This document shows, piece after piece, positions 26,318 to 34,715 of a DNA stretch of 64,000 bases. The stretch comes from Planctomycetes bacterium UBA2386 (lineage in GTDB: Bacteria; Planctomycetota; UBA1135; UBA2386). A program made the translations under genes and the position numbers. The notes under the pieces were generated by a model that saw nothing but the letters and a program-made list of their open reading frames with translations, was not told the origin of the DNA and searched no databases. Location of the stretch: positions 82,429 to 146,428 of the forward strand of contig DDSQ01000186.1 in NCBI GenBank assembly GCA_002343845.1. Reading direction: 5' to 3'. Position 1 is the first letter of the stretch. Each line of letters begins with the position of its first letter.

Positions 26318-27090
26318 GCCACACCACCCCGCGGCAGGCGCCACAGCCGCCAGTACTTCTTCCAGTCGGTGTAGGCGGCCATCGCCGCGATCACCACGCC
26401 CCGCCAGCCGTCGAGCACGCCGAGCTTCAGCACCAGGCTCTTCACGAACACCGCCGGCGGCCGCACCAACAGGTCGAACGGCGTCGCGCGGCGCCCTTCG
26501 GCCGCCAGGGCTCGCGCAGCGATGCGCGTGAACGAGTCGATCGTGCGCAGGTGATGCGCGAAGTCGCGGTAACTCAGGTGCTCGATCGCCTCGGGGAGCC
26601 GCTCGGCGACCACGCCCGGCGCGAGCTCGACGTGGTCGTGCGGATTGCGCCCGCCCCAGCGCGCGTGCCGCCTGTCGAACAGCCGCACCTTGCGGTCGGG
26701 CACGAACAGGCCGTGGCGCGGGATCGCGCCGAGGTAGTGGTTGCGCCGCGGCGTTTCGTAGGCCGGTCCGAGGCCTCGCTGGGCGAGCTCCCGCACGCGC
26801 TCCGCGAGTTCCGGCGTGCAGCGCTCGTCGGCGTCGAGGCAGAACACGTGGTCGTGCCGGGCGTGGTCGACCGCGCGCTGCTTCTGTTCGCGATGGCCGG
26901 GGAACGGCTCGTTCACGATCACGCGGGCGCCGAGTTCGGCCGCGATCCGCGCCGTGCCGTCGGTGCTGCCGCTGTCGACGACGATGACCTCGTCGCAGAA
27001 CGACAGCGAACGGATGCAGTCGGCGATGCGGTCGGCCTCCTGCCAGCAGATCACGCAGCCGCTGATCGGCGTGGCGCGCGGCTCAGCCAT
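26314..27090 (-). CDS. GT2-family glycosyltransferase, WaaE/KdtX-like
   Basis: A 258-residue inverting GT-A enzyme. Motifs are ISGCVICWQEADRIADCI at the N-terminus, DEVIVVDSGSTDGTARIA, and DHVFCLDADERCTPEL with the DxD-like DAD near residue 92. These closely follow the LPS core beta-1,4-glucosyltransferase WaaE/KdtX subgroup, including RKVRLFDRRHARWGG and NPHDHV. A hydrophobic segment near the C-terminus may hold it to the membrane. The ATG at 27090 lies 8 bp inside the end of the upstream hypothetical gene, and the stop overlaps the next gene by 4 bp. Confidence 0.87.
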   Translation of the reverse strand: MAEPRATPISGCVICWQEADRIADCIRSLSFCDEVIVVDSGSTDGTARIAAELGARVIVNEPFPGHREQKQRAVDHARHDHVFCLDADERCTPELAERVRELAQRGLGPAYETPRRNHYLGAIPRHGLFVPDRKVRLFDRRHARWGGRNPHDHVELAPGVVAERLPEAIEHLSYRDFAHHLRTIDSFTRIAARALAAEGRRATPFDLLVRPPAVFVKSLVLKLGVLDGWRGVVIAAMAAYTDWKKYWRLWRLPRGGVA

Positions 27091-27442
27091 CGGCCGCACG
27101 CTCCGCGCCGTCGCGGCCGGCCGCCGCCGTTCCGGGCCCGGTCTCGCCGCGCAGCTGCGCATCGATCACCCGCAGCCGTTCCTGCAGCGCGAGCAAGCGG
27201 CGGCCCCAGTCCTGGATGCGGCCGTCCTGCTCGACTGCCGTCGCCGCCGCCCGCATCACGCGGTGCCGTTCTTCGGGCGGCAGTCCGAGCTTCTCGTGCA
27301 GCAGGTACTGGTTGCCGTAGCCGAGCACCTGGTTCCAGCGCAGCAGCTCGAGCACTTCCCCGAGCAGATCGCACAGCTGCAACTCGGCCTCGTTGAGGCC
27401 GAGCGCCTGCGCTTTCTGCTTGCGGCGGCGGTGCGAGCTCAC
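27083..27442 (-). CDS. Hypothetical helical protein heading the glycan cluster
   Basis: A 119-residue protein with no family I can name. It starts with GTG at 27442 and a basic patch (SSHRRRKQKAQ). Two predicted amphipathic helices follow (EAELQLCDLLGEVLELLRW and DWGRRLLALQERLRVIDAQL). The C-terminus is low in complexity (GETGPGTAAAGRDG). There is no signal peptide or transmembrane segment. It overlaps the GT2 gene by 8 bp, so it is almost certainly co-transcribed with the cluster and could be a regulator or scaffold for it. Codon use matches its neighbours. Confidence 0.6.
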   Translation of the reverse strand: MSSHRRRKQKAQALGLNEAELQLCDLLGEVLELLRWNQVLGYGNQYLLHEKLGLPPEERHRVMRAAATAVEQDGRIQDWGRRLLALQERLRVIDAQLRGETGPGTAAAGRDGAERAADG

Positions 27443-27477
27443 GGGTGGCTCGGCGCGCTGGCGGCGCGCCCGACCGC

Positions 27478-28080
27478 TCAGGCCTTGGCGAGGTTCTGGT
27501 TGGCGAAGTCCCAGTTCACCAGGTGCTCGAGGAAGGTCTTGATGTAGTCCGGCCGGCGGTTCTGGAAGTCGAGGTAGTACGCGTGCTCCCAGACGTCCAT
27601 CGTGAGCAGCGGCGTGCAGCCGGCCTGCGTCAGCGGCGTCTCGGCGTTCGGCGTCTTGGTCACCTCGAGCTTGCCACCCTTGAGCACCAGCCACGCCCAA
27701 CCGCTGCCGAACTGCGTCGCGCCGGCCTGGCTGAACAGCTCGACGAACTTCTCGTAGCTGCCGAAGTCGGTCGTGATCTTGGTGGCGAGGTTGCCGCTCG
27801 GCTTGCCGCCGCCCTTCGGCTTCATCGACTGCCAGTAGAAGGTGTGGTTCCAGACCTGGGCCGCGTTGTTGAAGATGCCGGCCTTGTCGGCCTTGCCGGC
27901 GGTCGCCTTGACGATGTCGACCAGCGACTTGCTGGCGAACTCGGTGCCCTCGATCAGCTTGTTGCCGTTCGTCACGTAAGCCTGATGGTGCTTGCCGTGA
28001 TGGATCTGCAGCGTCTGGGCGTTGATGTGCGGCGCGAGCGCGTCGTGTGAGTAGGGAAGGGGCGGGAGTTCGATGGCCAT
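27478..28080 (-). CDS. sodB: Iron superoxide dismutase
   Basis: A 200-residue cytoplasmic enzyme that converts superoxide to hydrogen peroxide and oxygen. All four metal ligands are present: H27 (in HHGKHH), H79 (VWNHTFYW), D162 and H166 (MDVWEHAYY). [13 protein letters not shown] and [11 protein letters not shown] are the iron-type variants of the family signatures. No signal peptide is present. It is divergent from mazG. A TATCGT hexamer lies at 28124-28129, giving a leader of about 36 nt. Confidence 0.96.
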   Translation of the reverse strand: MAIELPPLPYSHDALAPHINAQTLQIHHGKHHQAYVTNGNKLIEGTEFASKSLVDIVKATAGKADKAGIFNNAAQVWNHTFYWQSMKPKGGGKPSGNLATKITTDFGSYEKFVELFSQAGATQFGSGWAWLVLKGGKLEVTKTPNAETPLTQAGCTPLLTMDVWEHAYYLDFQNRRPDYIKTFLEHLVNWDFANQNLAKA

Positions 28081-28123
28081 GGCGGGAATGGTGGCGCGGC
28101 CCGAACGGGCTCGCGACGCCGGC

Positions 28124-28129
28124 ACGATA
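28124..28129 (-). promoter_or_regulatory. -10-like hexamer TATCGT for sodB
   Basis: It lies 43 nt upstream of the sodB ATG. The same hexamer precedes nqrM and the gene at 60812. No clear -35 element is seen. Confidence 0.3.
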
Positions 28130-28186
28130 CGGGCCCTCGCTCGGCCCGCACGGGGAAACCCGCGCGGCGGCCCCGACGGCGCGCGG

Positions 28187-28192
28187 TAGCGT
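28187..28192 (+). promoter_or_regulatory. -10-like hexamer TAGCGT, 6 nt before mazG
   Basis: Only GCGCGC separates the hexamer from the ATG at 28199, so a leaderless mazG transcript is expected. Confidence 0.4.
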
Positions 28193-28198
28193 GCGCGC

Positions 28199-29002
28199 AT
28201 GGCCCAACCCGACTTGCCGTTGCCCGGCATGCAGGACCTGCTCCGCACGATCGCGCGCCTGCGCGCACCCGACGGCTGTCCCTGGGACCGCAAGCAGACG
28301 ACCGCGAGCATGGCGCCGTGCCTGCTCGAGGAGGCGTTCGAGGCCGCGGACGCGCTGCGGCGCGGCGACGCGGCCGGAACCCTCGAAGAACTCGGCGACG
28401 TGCTGGTCAACGTCGCGATGATCGCGCAGATCGACAGCGAGAACGGCGGCCCGACGCTCGATGCCGCGGCGGCCGCGGCGGCGGCGAAACTCGTCCGCCG
28501 CCATCCGCACGTGTTCGGCGACCAGCGCGCCGCCAGCGCCGAGATCGCCTACACGCGCTGGGAAGAACAGAAGCGGCGCGACCGACGCGCCGAGGGCAGC
28601 GACGCCGGCGCGCTCGCCGGCGTGCCGATCGCGCTGCCGGCCCTGCTGCGCGCGTTCCGTCTTGGCGAGAAGGCGGCCCGCACCGGCTTCGACTGGCCGG
28701 ACCGCGCCGGCCCACGCGCGAAGATCGACGAGGAGCTGGCAGAGCTCGACGCCGCGATCGCGAGCGGCGACGGCGCGGCGATCGCCGCCGAACTCGGCGA
28801 CGTGCTGTTCAGCCTGTGCAACCTGGCCCGGCACGTCGGCAGCAACCCGGAAGTCGCGCTGGCGGCGACCAGCGACAAGTTCCAGCGGCGCTTCGCGGCG
28901 ATCGAACGCGAGTTCGGACACGTCCTGACGGGGCGCAGCCTCGCCGAACTCGACGCGGCGTGGGACCGGGCCAAGGCCGCGGAACGGCGCGGCGACGGCT
29001 GA
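28199..29002 (+). CDS. mazG: MazG nucleoside triphosphate pyrophosphohydrolase
   Basis: A 267-residue enzyme that hydrolyses NTPs to NMP and pyrophosphate; in E. coli it clears damaged nucleotides and lowers ppGpp. Two MazG domains are present. The first has [20 protein letters not shown] and [15 protein letters not shown] (about 27-80). The second has [18 protein letters not shown] and [16 protein letters not shown] (about 160-220). Both carry the EExxE and ExxD metal-binding pattern. Length matches E. coli MazG (263). No mazEF or relA gene is adjacent. Confidence 0.95.
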   Translation: MAQPDLPLPGMQDLLRTIARLRAPDGCPWDRKQTTASMAPCLLEEAFEAADALRRGDAAGTLEELGDVLVNVAMIAQIDSENGGPTLDAAAAAAAAKLVRRHPHVFGDQRAASAEIAYTRWEEQKRRDRRAEGSDAGALAGVPIALPALLRAFRLGEKAARTGFDWPDRAGPRAKIDEELAELDAAIASGDGAAIAAELGDVLFSLCNLARHVGSNPEVALAATSDKFQRRFAAIEREFGHVLTGRSLAELDAAWDRAKAAERRGDG

Positions 29003-29157
29003 CCGACGATCGGCCGTCGAAGCGCCGACGAAGGCGCGGTCCGGACGACGGCGGGCGCCGCGTTCTGGCATGGGCCAAGGGGTCGCGCCGCCGCACGGGC
29101 CGTGGCGACGGGCGGTTGCGACCACCGGCCCCCGCTTCGCCAGACTTTCCCACCGGC

Positions 29158-29174
29158 TGGCACGGCTCGTGCAT
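29158..29174 (+). promoter_or_regulatory. Sigma-54-type (-24/-12) promoter
   Basis: TGGCACGGCTCGTGCAT differs from the consensus TGGCACG-N4-TTGCW at one position only. GG (29159-29160) and GC (29171-29172) have the required 10-nt spacing. Transcription would start near 29184. No coding gene follows on this strand before the terminator at 29226-29269. Confidence 0.45.
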
Positions 29175-29183
29175 TACCAGCTG

Positions 29184-29269
29184 CGGTGGAAAGAACGCCA
29201 TGGGCATGGGCCCTGAGGCAGGGATGGGCTCCGGTGTGGGGTGGTGCCTCGCCGGAGCCCGCTTTTTTT
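29184..29269 (+). ncRNA. Candidate small RNA, about 86 nt, sigma-54 dependent
   Basis: A predicted transcript between a sigma-54-like promoter and an intrinsic terminator, in the 277-bp gap after mazG. It would hold a small hairpin (CCCTG 29211-29215 with CAGGG 29219-29223) and the terminator stem. The only frames inside are tiny, with no ribosome-binding site. It could instead be the 3' tail of the mazG transcript. No RNA family is recognised. Confidence 0.4.
29226..29269 (+). terminator. Strong intrinsic terminator
   Basis: GGGCTCCGG (29226-29234) pairs perfectly with CCGGAGCCC (29252-29260). The stem is followed two bases later by seven T residues (29263-29269). It works only for plus-strand transcripts, since on the minus strand the run of A precedes the stem. 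It is the clearest intrinsic terminator in the window. Confidence 0.8.
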
Positions 29270-29279
29270 CGCGGCCGGA

Positions 29280-30203
29280 CTACGGTCGCCAGCGGGCCAG
29301 TTCGACCTCGGCGGCGATGACGCCGAAGGCGGCCCAGCCAGGACTCGCGGCCAGCTCGCGCAGCGCCGCGTGGGCCCGAGCACGATCGCCGGCGACCAGA
29401 TCGTGGTGCGCGAGCCCAAACGCGAGCGCGCTGCCCGAGCTGCCGGCCCGCGGCGCGATCTGCTCGCGCGCCTTCCTGCCCGCGTAGAGCAGGCACAGGT
29501 TCAGGTAGGCGACGTTCTCGACGACGTCCATCCCCGCGTGGATCGGCGTCACGACGGCCAAGGCCCCGGCCGGATCGCGCAAGCGCATGCGCACGCACCA
29601 GAGCCAATGGCTGACGGCGACGCGCGACTCGTCGTCGTCGACGACCGCCAGGCAGTCGAGCCAGGCGCGCTCCGCCGGCGCGAAGTCGCCGGCCAGGAAC
29701 AGCGCGAGCCCGAGGTGGTAGTGCACGTTGTAGTGCAGCGAGGAATGCGGCGGACGCCCGGGTGTGGGCTGGCCATCGGCCTCCGTCTCGTCGGGCGTCG
29801 TGCGGCAGGCGACCGCGGCACGTTCGAGATCGTGGGCCGCCTTGCCGAACTCACGCAGCGTGATCCACCGGTGGCCACGATGGCGCAGCACGAACGGATC
29901 GCCCGGATGATGGTCGAGCGCGTCGGTCAGCACGCCGACGGCCTCGCGGAAGCGCCCGAGGTAGCCGAGGCGCCGCGCGTACCAGATCGCCGCGTCGCGG
30001 TCCTCGGGCGAGGCGCGCCATTTCGCCTCGCCATCGGCGAGCGCAGCCCGTTGGGGCGCCTGCTCGGCCGGGTCGCCCGGCGGCGTTCCCAGCACGCGCC
30101 CGTCCAGCGACCAGCACTGCGCATCGCGCGGCAAGGTCCGGCAACCGGCGACGGGAATCGCGGCGAGGCACGCCGCCGCGATCAGGAGTTGTCTTTGGGC
30201 CAT
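29280..30203 (-). CDS. TPR-like lipoprotein
   Basis: A 307-residue protein with a signal peptide and lipobox PVAGC (Cys 21). TPR-like helical pairs follow, for example AAIWYARRLGYLGRFREAVG, then LTDALDHHPGDPFVLRHRGH and YHLGLALFLAGDFAPAERAW. It probably serves as a protein-interaction scaffold in the periplasm. The start overlaps the 3' end of apbE by 22 bp, so it may be the last gene of the nqr-apbE transcript, but nothing in its sequence links it to the sodium pump. No specific family is recognised. Confidence 0.75.
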   Translation of the reverse strand: MAQRQLLIAAACLAAIPVAGCRTLPRDAQCWSLDGRVLGTPPGDPAEQAPQRAALADGEAKWRASPEDRDAAIWYARRLGYLGRFREAVGVLTDALDHHPGDPFVLRHRGHRWITLREFGKAAHDLERAAVACRTTPDETEADGQPTPGRPPHSSLHYNVHYHLGLALFLAGDFAPAERAWLDCLAVVDDDESRVAVSHWLWCVRMRLRDPAGALAVVTPIHAGMDVVENVAYLNLCLLYAGRKAREQIAPRAGSSGSALAFGLAHHDLVAGDRARAHAALRELAASPGWAAFGVIAAEVELARWRP

Positions 30204-31204
30204 GCGATCTCGAATTGCCGCAACCGCTCTTCGCCCGCCGCCGGCGGCATCAGCAGCAGCGTTCCGCGCAAACCGAACCGTGCGAACCGCGGCCAGTTCG
30301 CGGCCACGCCGTCGCTGCCGAGCACGAGGAACGCCGTGGCGAACGCGTCCGCGAGCGCCGCACTCGGTGCGAGCACCGACGCGCTGGCGACCGCGGCCGC
30401 CGGGTTGCGGCCGGTGCGTGGGTCGAACACGTGGTGCATGGGCACGCCGTCGCGAACGAACCCGTTGCGGTAGTCGCCGCTCGTGCACAACGCGGCGTCG
30501 TGCAGGGCGACGACACGCAGCCCCGCGTCGGCATCGCCGGTCGCGGACACGGACGCTGGATCGACCACGCCGATGCGCCACGGTCCAAGCGCCCCCTTGT
30601 CGCCGCGGCAGAGCACTTCGCCGGTGATCTCGAGGTAGAAGCCCTGCAGACGCAACGGCGCGAACCGGGCGGCGATCGCATCGGCGCAGGCGCCGGCGAC
30701 GATGCCGTCGAGGTCGAGCTGCACGTCGGGGCGCGCCTTCACCAGCGTGTTGTCGCGCAAGCTGACGAGCTGCCAACCGACGTGTTCTCGCGCGCGATCG
30801 AGCGCAGCATCGTCGAGCGGGTGCCGCGGGTCGCGCTTGGCGGCCCGATAGAGTTCGCTCAGTGGTCGGACCGTGGGGTCGAAGGCGCCGTCGGTCACGC
30901 CCGCGACGGCGAGCGCCTGGCGCAGCACCTTGGCGAAGAGCTCGCTGACCACGAGCGGCTCGGTGCTCGCGTGCGCGTTCACGCGGGCGATCTCCGAATC
31001 GGTGCGCCACTGGCTGAACGCGGCATCGTGCGCGGCGAGTTCCTGTTCGACGATCGCGCGCAGGTCCGCAACCGCCGCGTCGCCGACGAACTTGACCGTG
31101 TAGGTCGAACCCATCGTCGGCCCGCCGAACTCGCGAACCTCGTGCGACTGCTCGCTGCAAGCCGCCGCCACGAGCGCAAGCCAGACAAGGGGTCGGCACA
31201 CCAT
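30182..31204 (-). CDS. apbE: FAD:protein FMN transferase (ApbE), lipoprotein
   Basis: A 340-residue flavin transferase that attaches FMN covalently to a Thr in target proteins such as NqrB and NqrC. It has a signal peptide with lipobox VAAAC and the opening FGGPTMGSTYTVKF typical of ApbE. DGAFDPTVRPLSELY near residue 107, LDLDGIVAGACAD, and HHVFDPRTGRNP near 275 also match the family. Its place just downstream of nqrF fits a role in maturing the Nqr complex. The ATG at 31204 has a TACGAT hexamer 10 nt upstream and follows a hairpin after nqrF, so it may have its own promoter. Confidence 0.92.
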   Translation of the reverse strand: MVCRPLVWLALVAAACSEQSHEVREFGGPTMGSTYTVKFVGDAAVADLRAIVEQELAAHDAAFSQWRTDSEIARVNAHASTEPLVVSELFAKVLRQALAVAGVTDGAFDPTVRPLSELYRAAKRDPRHPLDDAALDRAREHVGWQLVSLRDNTLVKARPDVQLDLDGIVAGACADAIAARFAPLRLQGFYLEITGEVLCRGDKGALGPWRIGVVDPASVSATGDADAGLRVVALHDAALCTSGDYRNGFVRDGVPMHHVFDPRTGRNPAAAVASASVLAPSAALADAFATAFLVLGSDGVAANWPRFARFGLRGTLLLMPPAAGEERLRQFEIAWPKDNS

Positions 31205-31214
31205 CGGGCCGCGG

Positions 31215-31220
31215 ATCGTA
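31215..31220 (-). promoter_or_regulatory. -10-like hexamer TACGAT, 10 nt before apbE
   Basis: It would allow apbE to be transcribed apart from the nqr genes, with almost no leader. The rest of the 31205-31411 spacer is repetitive GC-rich sequence without a gene. Confidence 0.3.
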
Positions 31221-31383
31221 ACGGTGTCCCGAGCCGCGGCGCGAGCCCGAGCCCGAGAGCGCTTCGGCGGAGGCAACGATGCGGGCGCCCCACACCGCTC
31301 GCGCGTGGCGGCCAGTTGCGTTCCCGCCAACGCCGCGCTTCCGCAGCGCGAGCGGGAGACGCATTTCGGTGGATGCAACGACT

Positions 31384-31404
31384 GCGGGCGCCTCCGGCGC
31401 CCGC
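31384..31404 (-). terminator. 9-bp GC hairpin after nqrF
   Basis: GCGGGCGCC and GGCGCCCGC are perfect inverted repeats around a 3-nt loop, 7 nt beyond the nqrF stop codon. There is no T-run. It may be a Rho-assisted terminator or a stabilising 3' hairpin for the nqr mRNA. Confidence 0.4.
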
Positions 31405-31411
31405 GTGTCGT

Positions 31412-32638
31412 TCATCCGCCGAAATCGTCGAAGCGGATCATGTCCTTCTCGACGCCGAGATCGCCGAGCATCTTCTGCACGGCCGAGTTCATCATCGGCG
31501 GGCCGCAGAGGTAGAACTCGATCTCGTCCACGTTCGGGTGGTTCTTCAGGTAGTTGTCGAACACCACCTGGTGGATGAAGCCCTTCTTGCCGGTCCAGTT
31601 GTCCTCCGGCTGCGGCTCCGACAATGCGACGTGGTACTGGAAGTTCGGGAACTGCTTCTCGATCGCCTCGAACTCCTCGGTGTAGAACATCTCGCGCTTG
31701 CTGCGCGCGCCGTACCAGTAGGAGACCTTGCGCGTCGTCTTCTCGGTGTGGAACAGGTGGAAGATGTGGCTGCGCAACGGCGCCATGCCCGCACCACCGC
31801 CGATGTAGATCATCTCGCGGTTGGTCTTGTTGATGTGGAACTCGCCGTACGGGCCCGAGATCGTGATCTTGTCGCCCTTCTTCAGCGAGAAGACGTAGCT
31901 GCTGCAGATGCCCGGGTTGAGCTGCATCTGCTTCGGCGGCGGTGTGGCGATGCGGATGTTGAGCATCACCATGTTGCCTTCCGCCGGATGGTTGGCCATC
32001 GAGTAGGCGCGGAAGATCGGGGTCGGGTTGTTGGCGACGAGGTCCCAGAGCTTGAACTTGTCCCAGTCGCCGCGGAAGCGCTCGGCGACGTCGAAGTCCT
32101 TGAACTTCAGGTTCTGGTACGGCGGCACGTCGATCTGGATGTAGCCGCCCGACTCGAAGTGGATGATCTCGCCCTTCGGCAGCTCGAGCACCAGCTCCTT
32201 GATGAACGTCGCGACGTTGTCGTTGGAGCGCACCGTGCACTCCCACTTGCGGATGCCGAACACTTCGTCCGGCACCTTCACCTTCATCGGGCCGCGCACC
32301 TTGACCTGGCACGACAGGCGCCAGCCGGCCTTGGCTTCGGCCTTCTTGATGTGCGTCAGCTCGCTCGGAAGGATGTCGCCGCCGCCTTCGAAGACCTGGC
32401 ACTTGCACATCGCGCAGGAGCCTTTGCCGCCGCACGCCGACGGCAGGAAGATCTTCTGGTTGCTGAGCGCGAGCAGCAGGTTGCTGCCGACGTCGACTTC
32501 GGGCGACTTGCTCGGGTCGTCGTTGATGAGCAACTTGACCTTGCCCTTCGCGACGAGCTTCTTCTCGCAGAACATCAGCACCAGCACCAGCAGCACGATG
32601 ACTGCGGTGAGTGCGACGACGCCGGTCAGAACTTCCAT
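31412..32638 (-). CDS. nqrF: Na+-translocating NADH:quinone reductase subunit F
   Basis: A 408-residue electron-input subunit that oxidises NADH through FAD and passes electrons to a 2Fe-2S cluster. It has an N-terminal membrane helix (about 2-24). The ferredoxin domain has cluster ligands C69, C75, C78 (CGGKGSCAMCKC) and C110. The FAD domain has RAYSMANHP near 212, and the NAD domain has YIGGGAGMAPLRSHI and FYLCGPPMMN. Length equals that of Vibrio NqrF. A GGGAG Shine-Dalgarno lies 10 nt before the ATG. It is the last nqr structural gene, 30 bp after nqrE. Confidence 0.97.
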   Translation of the reverse strand: MEVLTGVVALTAVIVLLVLVLMFCEKKLVAKGKVKLLINDDPSKSPEVDVGSNLLLALSNQKIFLPSACGGKGSCAMCKCQVFEGGGDILPSELTHIKKAEAKAGWRLSCQVKVRGPMKVKVPDEVFGIRKWECTVRSNDNVATFIKELVLELPKGEIIHFESGGYIQIDVPPYQNLKFKDFDVAERFRGDWDKFKLWDLVANNPTPIFRAYSMANHPAEGNMVMLNIRIATPPPKQMQLNPGICSSYVFSLKKGDKITISGPYGEFHINKTNREMIYIGGGAGMAPLRSHIFHLFHTEKTTRKVSYWYGARSKREMFYTEEFEAIEKQFPNFQYHVALSEPQPEDNWTGKKGFIHQVVFDNYLKNHPNVDEIEFYLCGPPMMNSAVQKMLGDLGVEKDMIRFDDFGG

Positions 32639-32668
32639 CGTTGCTCTCCCTGCCTCGGATGCTGCGGA

Positions 32669-33298
32669 TCAGATGCCACTGAAGGTCATGAAGGCCATCG
32701 CCACGAGACCCGTGGTGATGAACGTGATGCCGAGCCCGCGCAGCGGTGCTGGCACGTGCGCCGTGCGCATGCGCCAGCGGATCGTCGCCATGCTGACGAT
32801 CGCGAGCGCCCAGCCGGCCCCGGAGCCGAAGCCGTAGACGACGGCCTGCGTGAAGTCGTACTTGCGCTCGTACATGAACAGCGAGCCGCCGAGGATCGCG
32901 CAGTTGACGGCGATCAGGGGCAGGAAGATGCCGAGCGCCGCGTAGAGCTTGGGGCTCAACTTGTCGACCGCCATCTCCACCACCTGCACGACCGCGGCGA
33001 TGGAGGCGATGAAGGTCAGGAACTGCAGGTAGCCGAGATCGGTGTCCGGCAGGCCGGCCCACGCCAGCGCCCCCTTGCCGAGCACGTAGGTCTGCAGCGC
33101 CCAGTTCATCGGCACGGTCAGCACCTGCACGAAGACCACCGCGATGCCGAGGCCGATCGCGGAGTCGACGCGCTTGCTGACCGCGAGGTAGCTGCACATC
33201 CCGAGGAAGAACGACAGCAGGATGTTCTCGACGAACACCGAGCGCAGGAACACGCTGCCGAGCGATTCGTCGTTGAAGAAGGCGAGCATCGCGGTCAT
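32669..33298 (-). CDS. nqrE: Na+-translocating NADH:quinone reductase subunit E
   Basis: A 209-residue membrane subunit with six transmembrane helices. Together with NqrD it holds a buried iron centre in the electron path. Cys residues in [11 protein letters not shown] and [13 protein letters not shown] are the conserved ligands. A GGAG Shine-Dalgarno precedes the ATG, and the gene starts 4 bp after nqrD ends. Confidence 0.97.
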   Translation of the reverse strand: MTAMLAFFNDESLGSVFLRSVFVENILLSFFLGMCSYLAVSKRVDSAIGLGIAVVFVQVLTVPMNWALQTYVLGKGALAWAGLPDTDLGYLQFLTFIASIAAVVQVVEMAVDKLSPKLYAALGIFLPLIAVNCAILGGSLFMYERKYDFTQAVVYGFGSGAGWALAIVSMATIRWRMRTAHVPAPLRGLGITFITTGLVAMAFMTFSGI

Positions 33299-33302
33299 GG
33301 GG

Positions 33303-33959
33303 TCACTTCTCCGAGTAGCCCGAGATCGAGCGTTGGATCCAGACGATGATGCCGAGCAGGAGGAAGGCGCCCGGCGCCAGCACCATCAGGCCGTTGTTGA
33401 CGTAGCCGGCGTCGTAGAGCCCTTGCGGGATCACCTGCATGCCGAGCAGCTTGCCGCTGCCGAATATCTCGCGGATGGCGCCGACGACCGCGAGGATCCA
33501 CGCGTAGCCCAGCCCGTTGCCGATGCCGTCCAGGAAGCTGCGCCACGGTGGGTTGCCCATCGCGTAGGCCTCGAGGCGCCCCATCACGATGCAGTTGGTG
33601 ATGATCAGGCCGACGAAGACCGACAGCTGCTTGCTGAGGTCGTACATGTAGGCCTGCAGCAACTGGTCGAAGATGATCACGACGCTCGAGACGACGACGA
33701 GCTGGACGATGATGCGGATCTTGTTCGGGATCAGCGTGCGGATCGTCGAGATGATGACGTTCGCGAGCGAGCAGACGAACGTCACGCCGAGACCCATGAT
33801 CAGGGCTTTGTCGAGGCGCGTCGTCACCGCCAGGGCACTGCAGATGCCGAGGATCTGCAGCGCGATCGGGTTGTTGTCCCAGAGCGGGTCCTTGATCGCC
33901 TTGCGTTCGTCGGGCCCGAACAGGCTGCGCTTCTGCGGCGGAGTGGCAACTGCGGTCAT
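33303..33959 (-). CDS. nqrD: Na+-translocating NADH:quinone reductase subunit D
   Basis: A 218-residue membrane subunit homologous to NqrE (RnfE/NqrD family), with about six helices. Conserved Cys residues in [12 protein letters not shown] and [11 protein letters not shown] supply the other half of the NqrD/E iron site. A GGAG Shine-Dalgarno is present before the ATG. It follows nqrC by 18 bp. Confidence 0.97.
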   Translation of the reverse strand: MTAVATPPQKRSLFGPDERKAIKDPLWDNNPIALQILGICSALAVTTRLDKALIMGLGVTFVCSLANVIISTIRTLIPNKIRIIVQLVVVSSVVIIFDQLLQAYMYDLSKQLSVFVGLIITNCIVMGRLEAYAMGNPPWRSFLDGIGNGLGYAWILAVVGAIREIFGSGKLLGMQVIPQGLYDAGYVNNGLMVLAPGAFLLLGIIVWIQRSISGYSEK

Positions 33960-33977
33960 GGGTGGCTCCGTATTGGC

Positions 33978-34715
33978 TCAGTTCTTCTTCGCCCAGTACT
34001 TGTTCAGCAGCGGCTTCCACGCCTCGAGTTCGGCGCGCACGCCCTTGGTCACGCCGTTGCTGGTGATCGTCGCGCCGGAAAGGCCGTCGACGTAGTGCTG
34101 CTTCTCCGCCGGCACCGCCGCGTCGACCTTGCCCTTCTTCACGGTGATGCCGACGAGCGCATCGCCGGCACCGAGCACGGTCTTGCCCTTCCACATCTCC
34201 TTCCACGCTGGGTTGTCGACCTCGCCGCCGAGACCGGGCGTCTCCTTGTGCGCATAGAAGGTGATGCCGCGCACATGGTTGGCGTCGCGATCGAGCGCCA
34301 GGTAGCCGAACATGGGGCCCCAGAGGCCCTTGCACTGGATCGGCAGGATCAGGCCGGTCTCCTTGCCGTCGGCGTCCAGCGCGACCGCGACCGGGCGGTA
34401 GCGCGCCCGCTCCTTCGGATCCTTGATCGCTTCGACGCTCGCCGGCGTCTTGCCGGCGTCGAAGTCGCCGGACTGCAGATCGACGATCTGCGTGCGCACC
34501 TGCTTCTGATAGATCGCCTCGAGCTCCTTGCGTGGGCGGGCATCGCCCTCCTGGATCAGGCCGCCGGCCACCATCACGTTCTTCTGGCGGTCGAACTCCT
34601 TCGCCGCCGCCTGCAGTTCGCTCAGCGAATTCGACGTGAACGCGAGCATCGTGCTCATCGCGACGCAGACCGTGACGGCGAAGCCGAGCACATAGCCATT
34701 GCTGCTGGTGTTCAT
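33978..34715 (-). CDS. nqrC: Na+-translocating NADH:quinone reductase subunit C
   Basis: A 245-residue subunit with one N-terminal membrane helix (about 8-28) and a periplasmic FMN-binding domain. The flavinylation motif VDGLSGATITS is intact, with the FMN-accepting Thr at residue 216. HKETPGLGGEVDNPAW is the second family signature. Its start overlaps the nqrB stop by 4 bp (ATGA). Confidence 0.97.
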   Translation of the reverse strand: MNTSSNGYVLGFAVTVCVAMSTMLAFTSNSLSELQAAAKEFDRQKNVMVAGGLIQEGDARPRKELEAIYQKQVRTQIVDLQSGDFDAGKTPASVEAIKDPKERARYRPVAVALDADGKETGLILPIQCKGLWGPMFGYLALDRDANHVRGITFYAHKETPGLGGEVDNPAWKEMWKGKTVLGAGDALVGITVKKGKVDAAVPAEKQHYVDGLSGATITSNGVTKGVRAELEAWKPLLNKYWAKKN

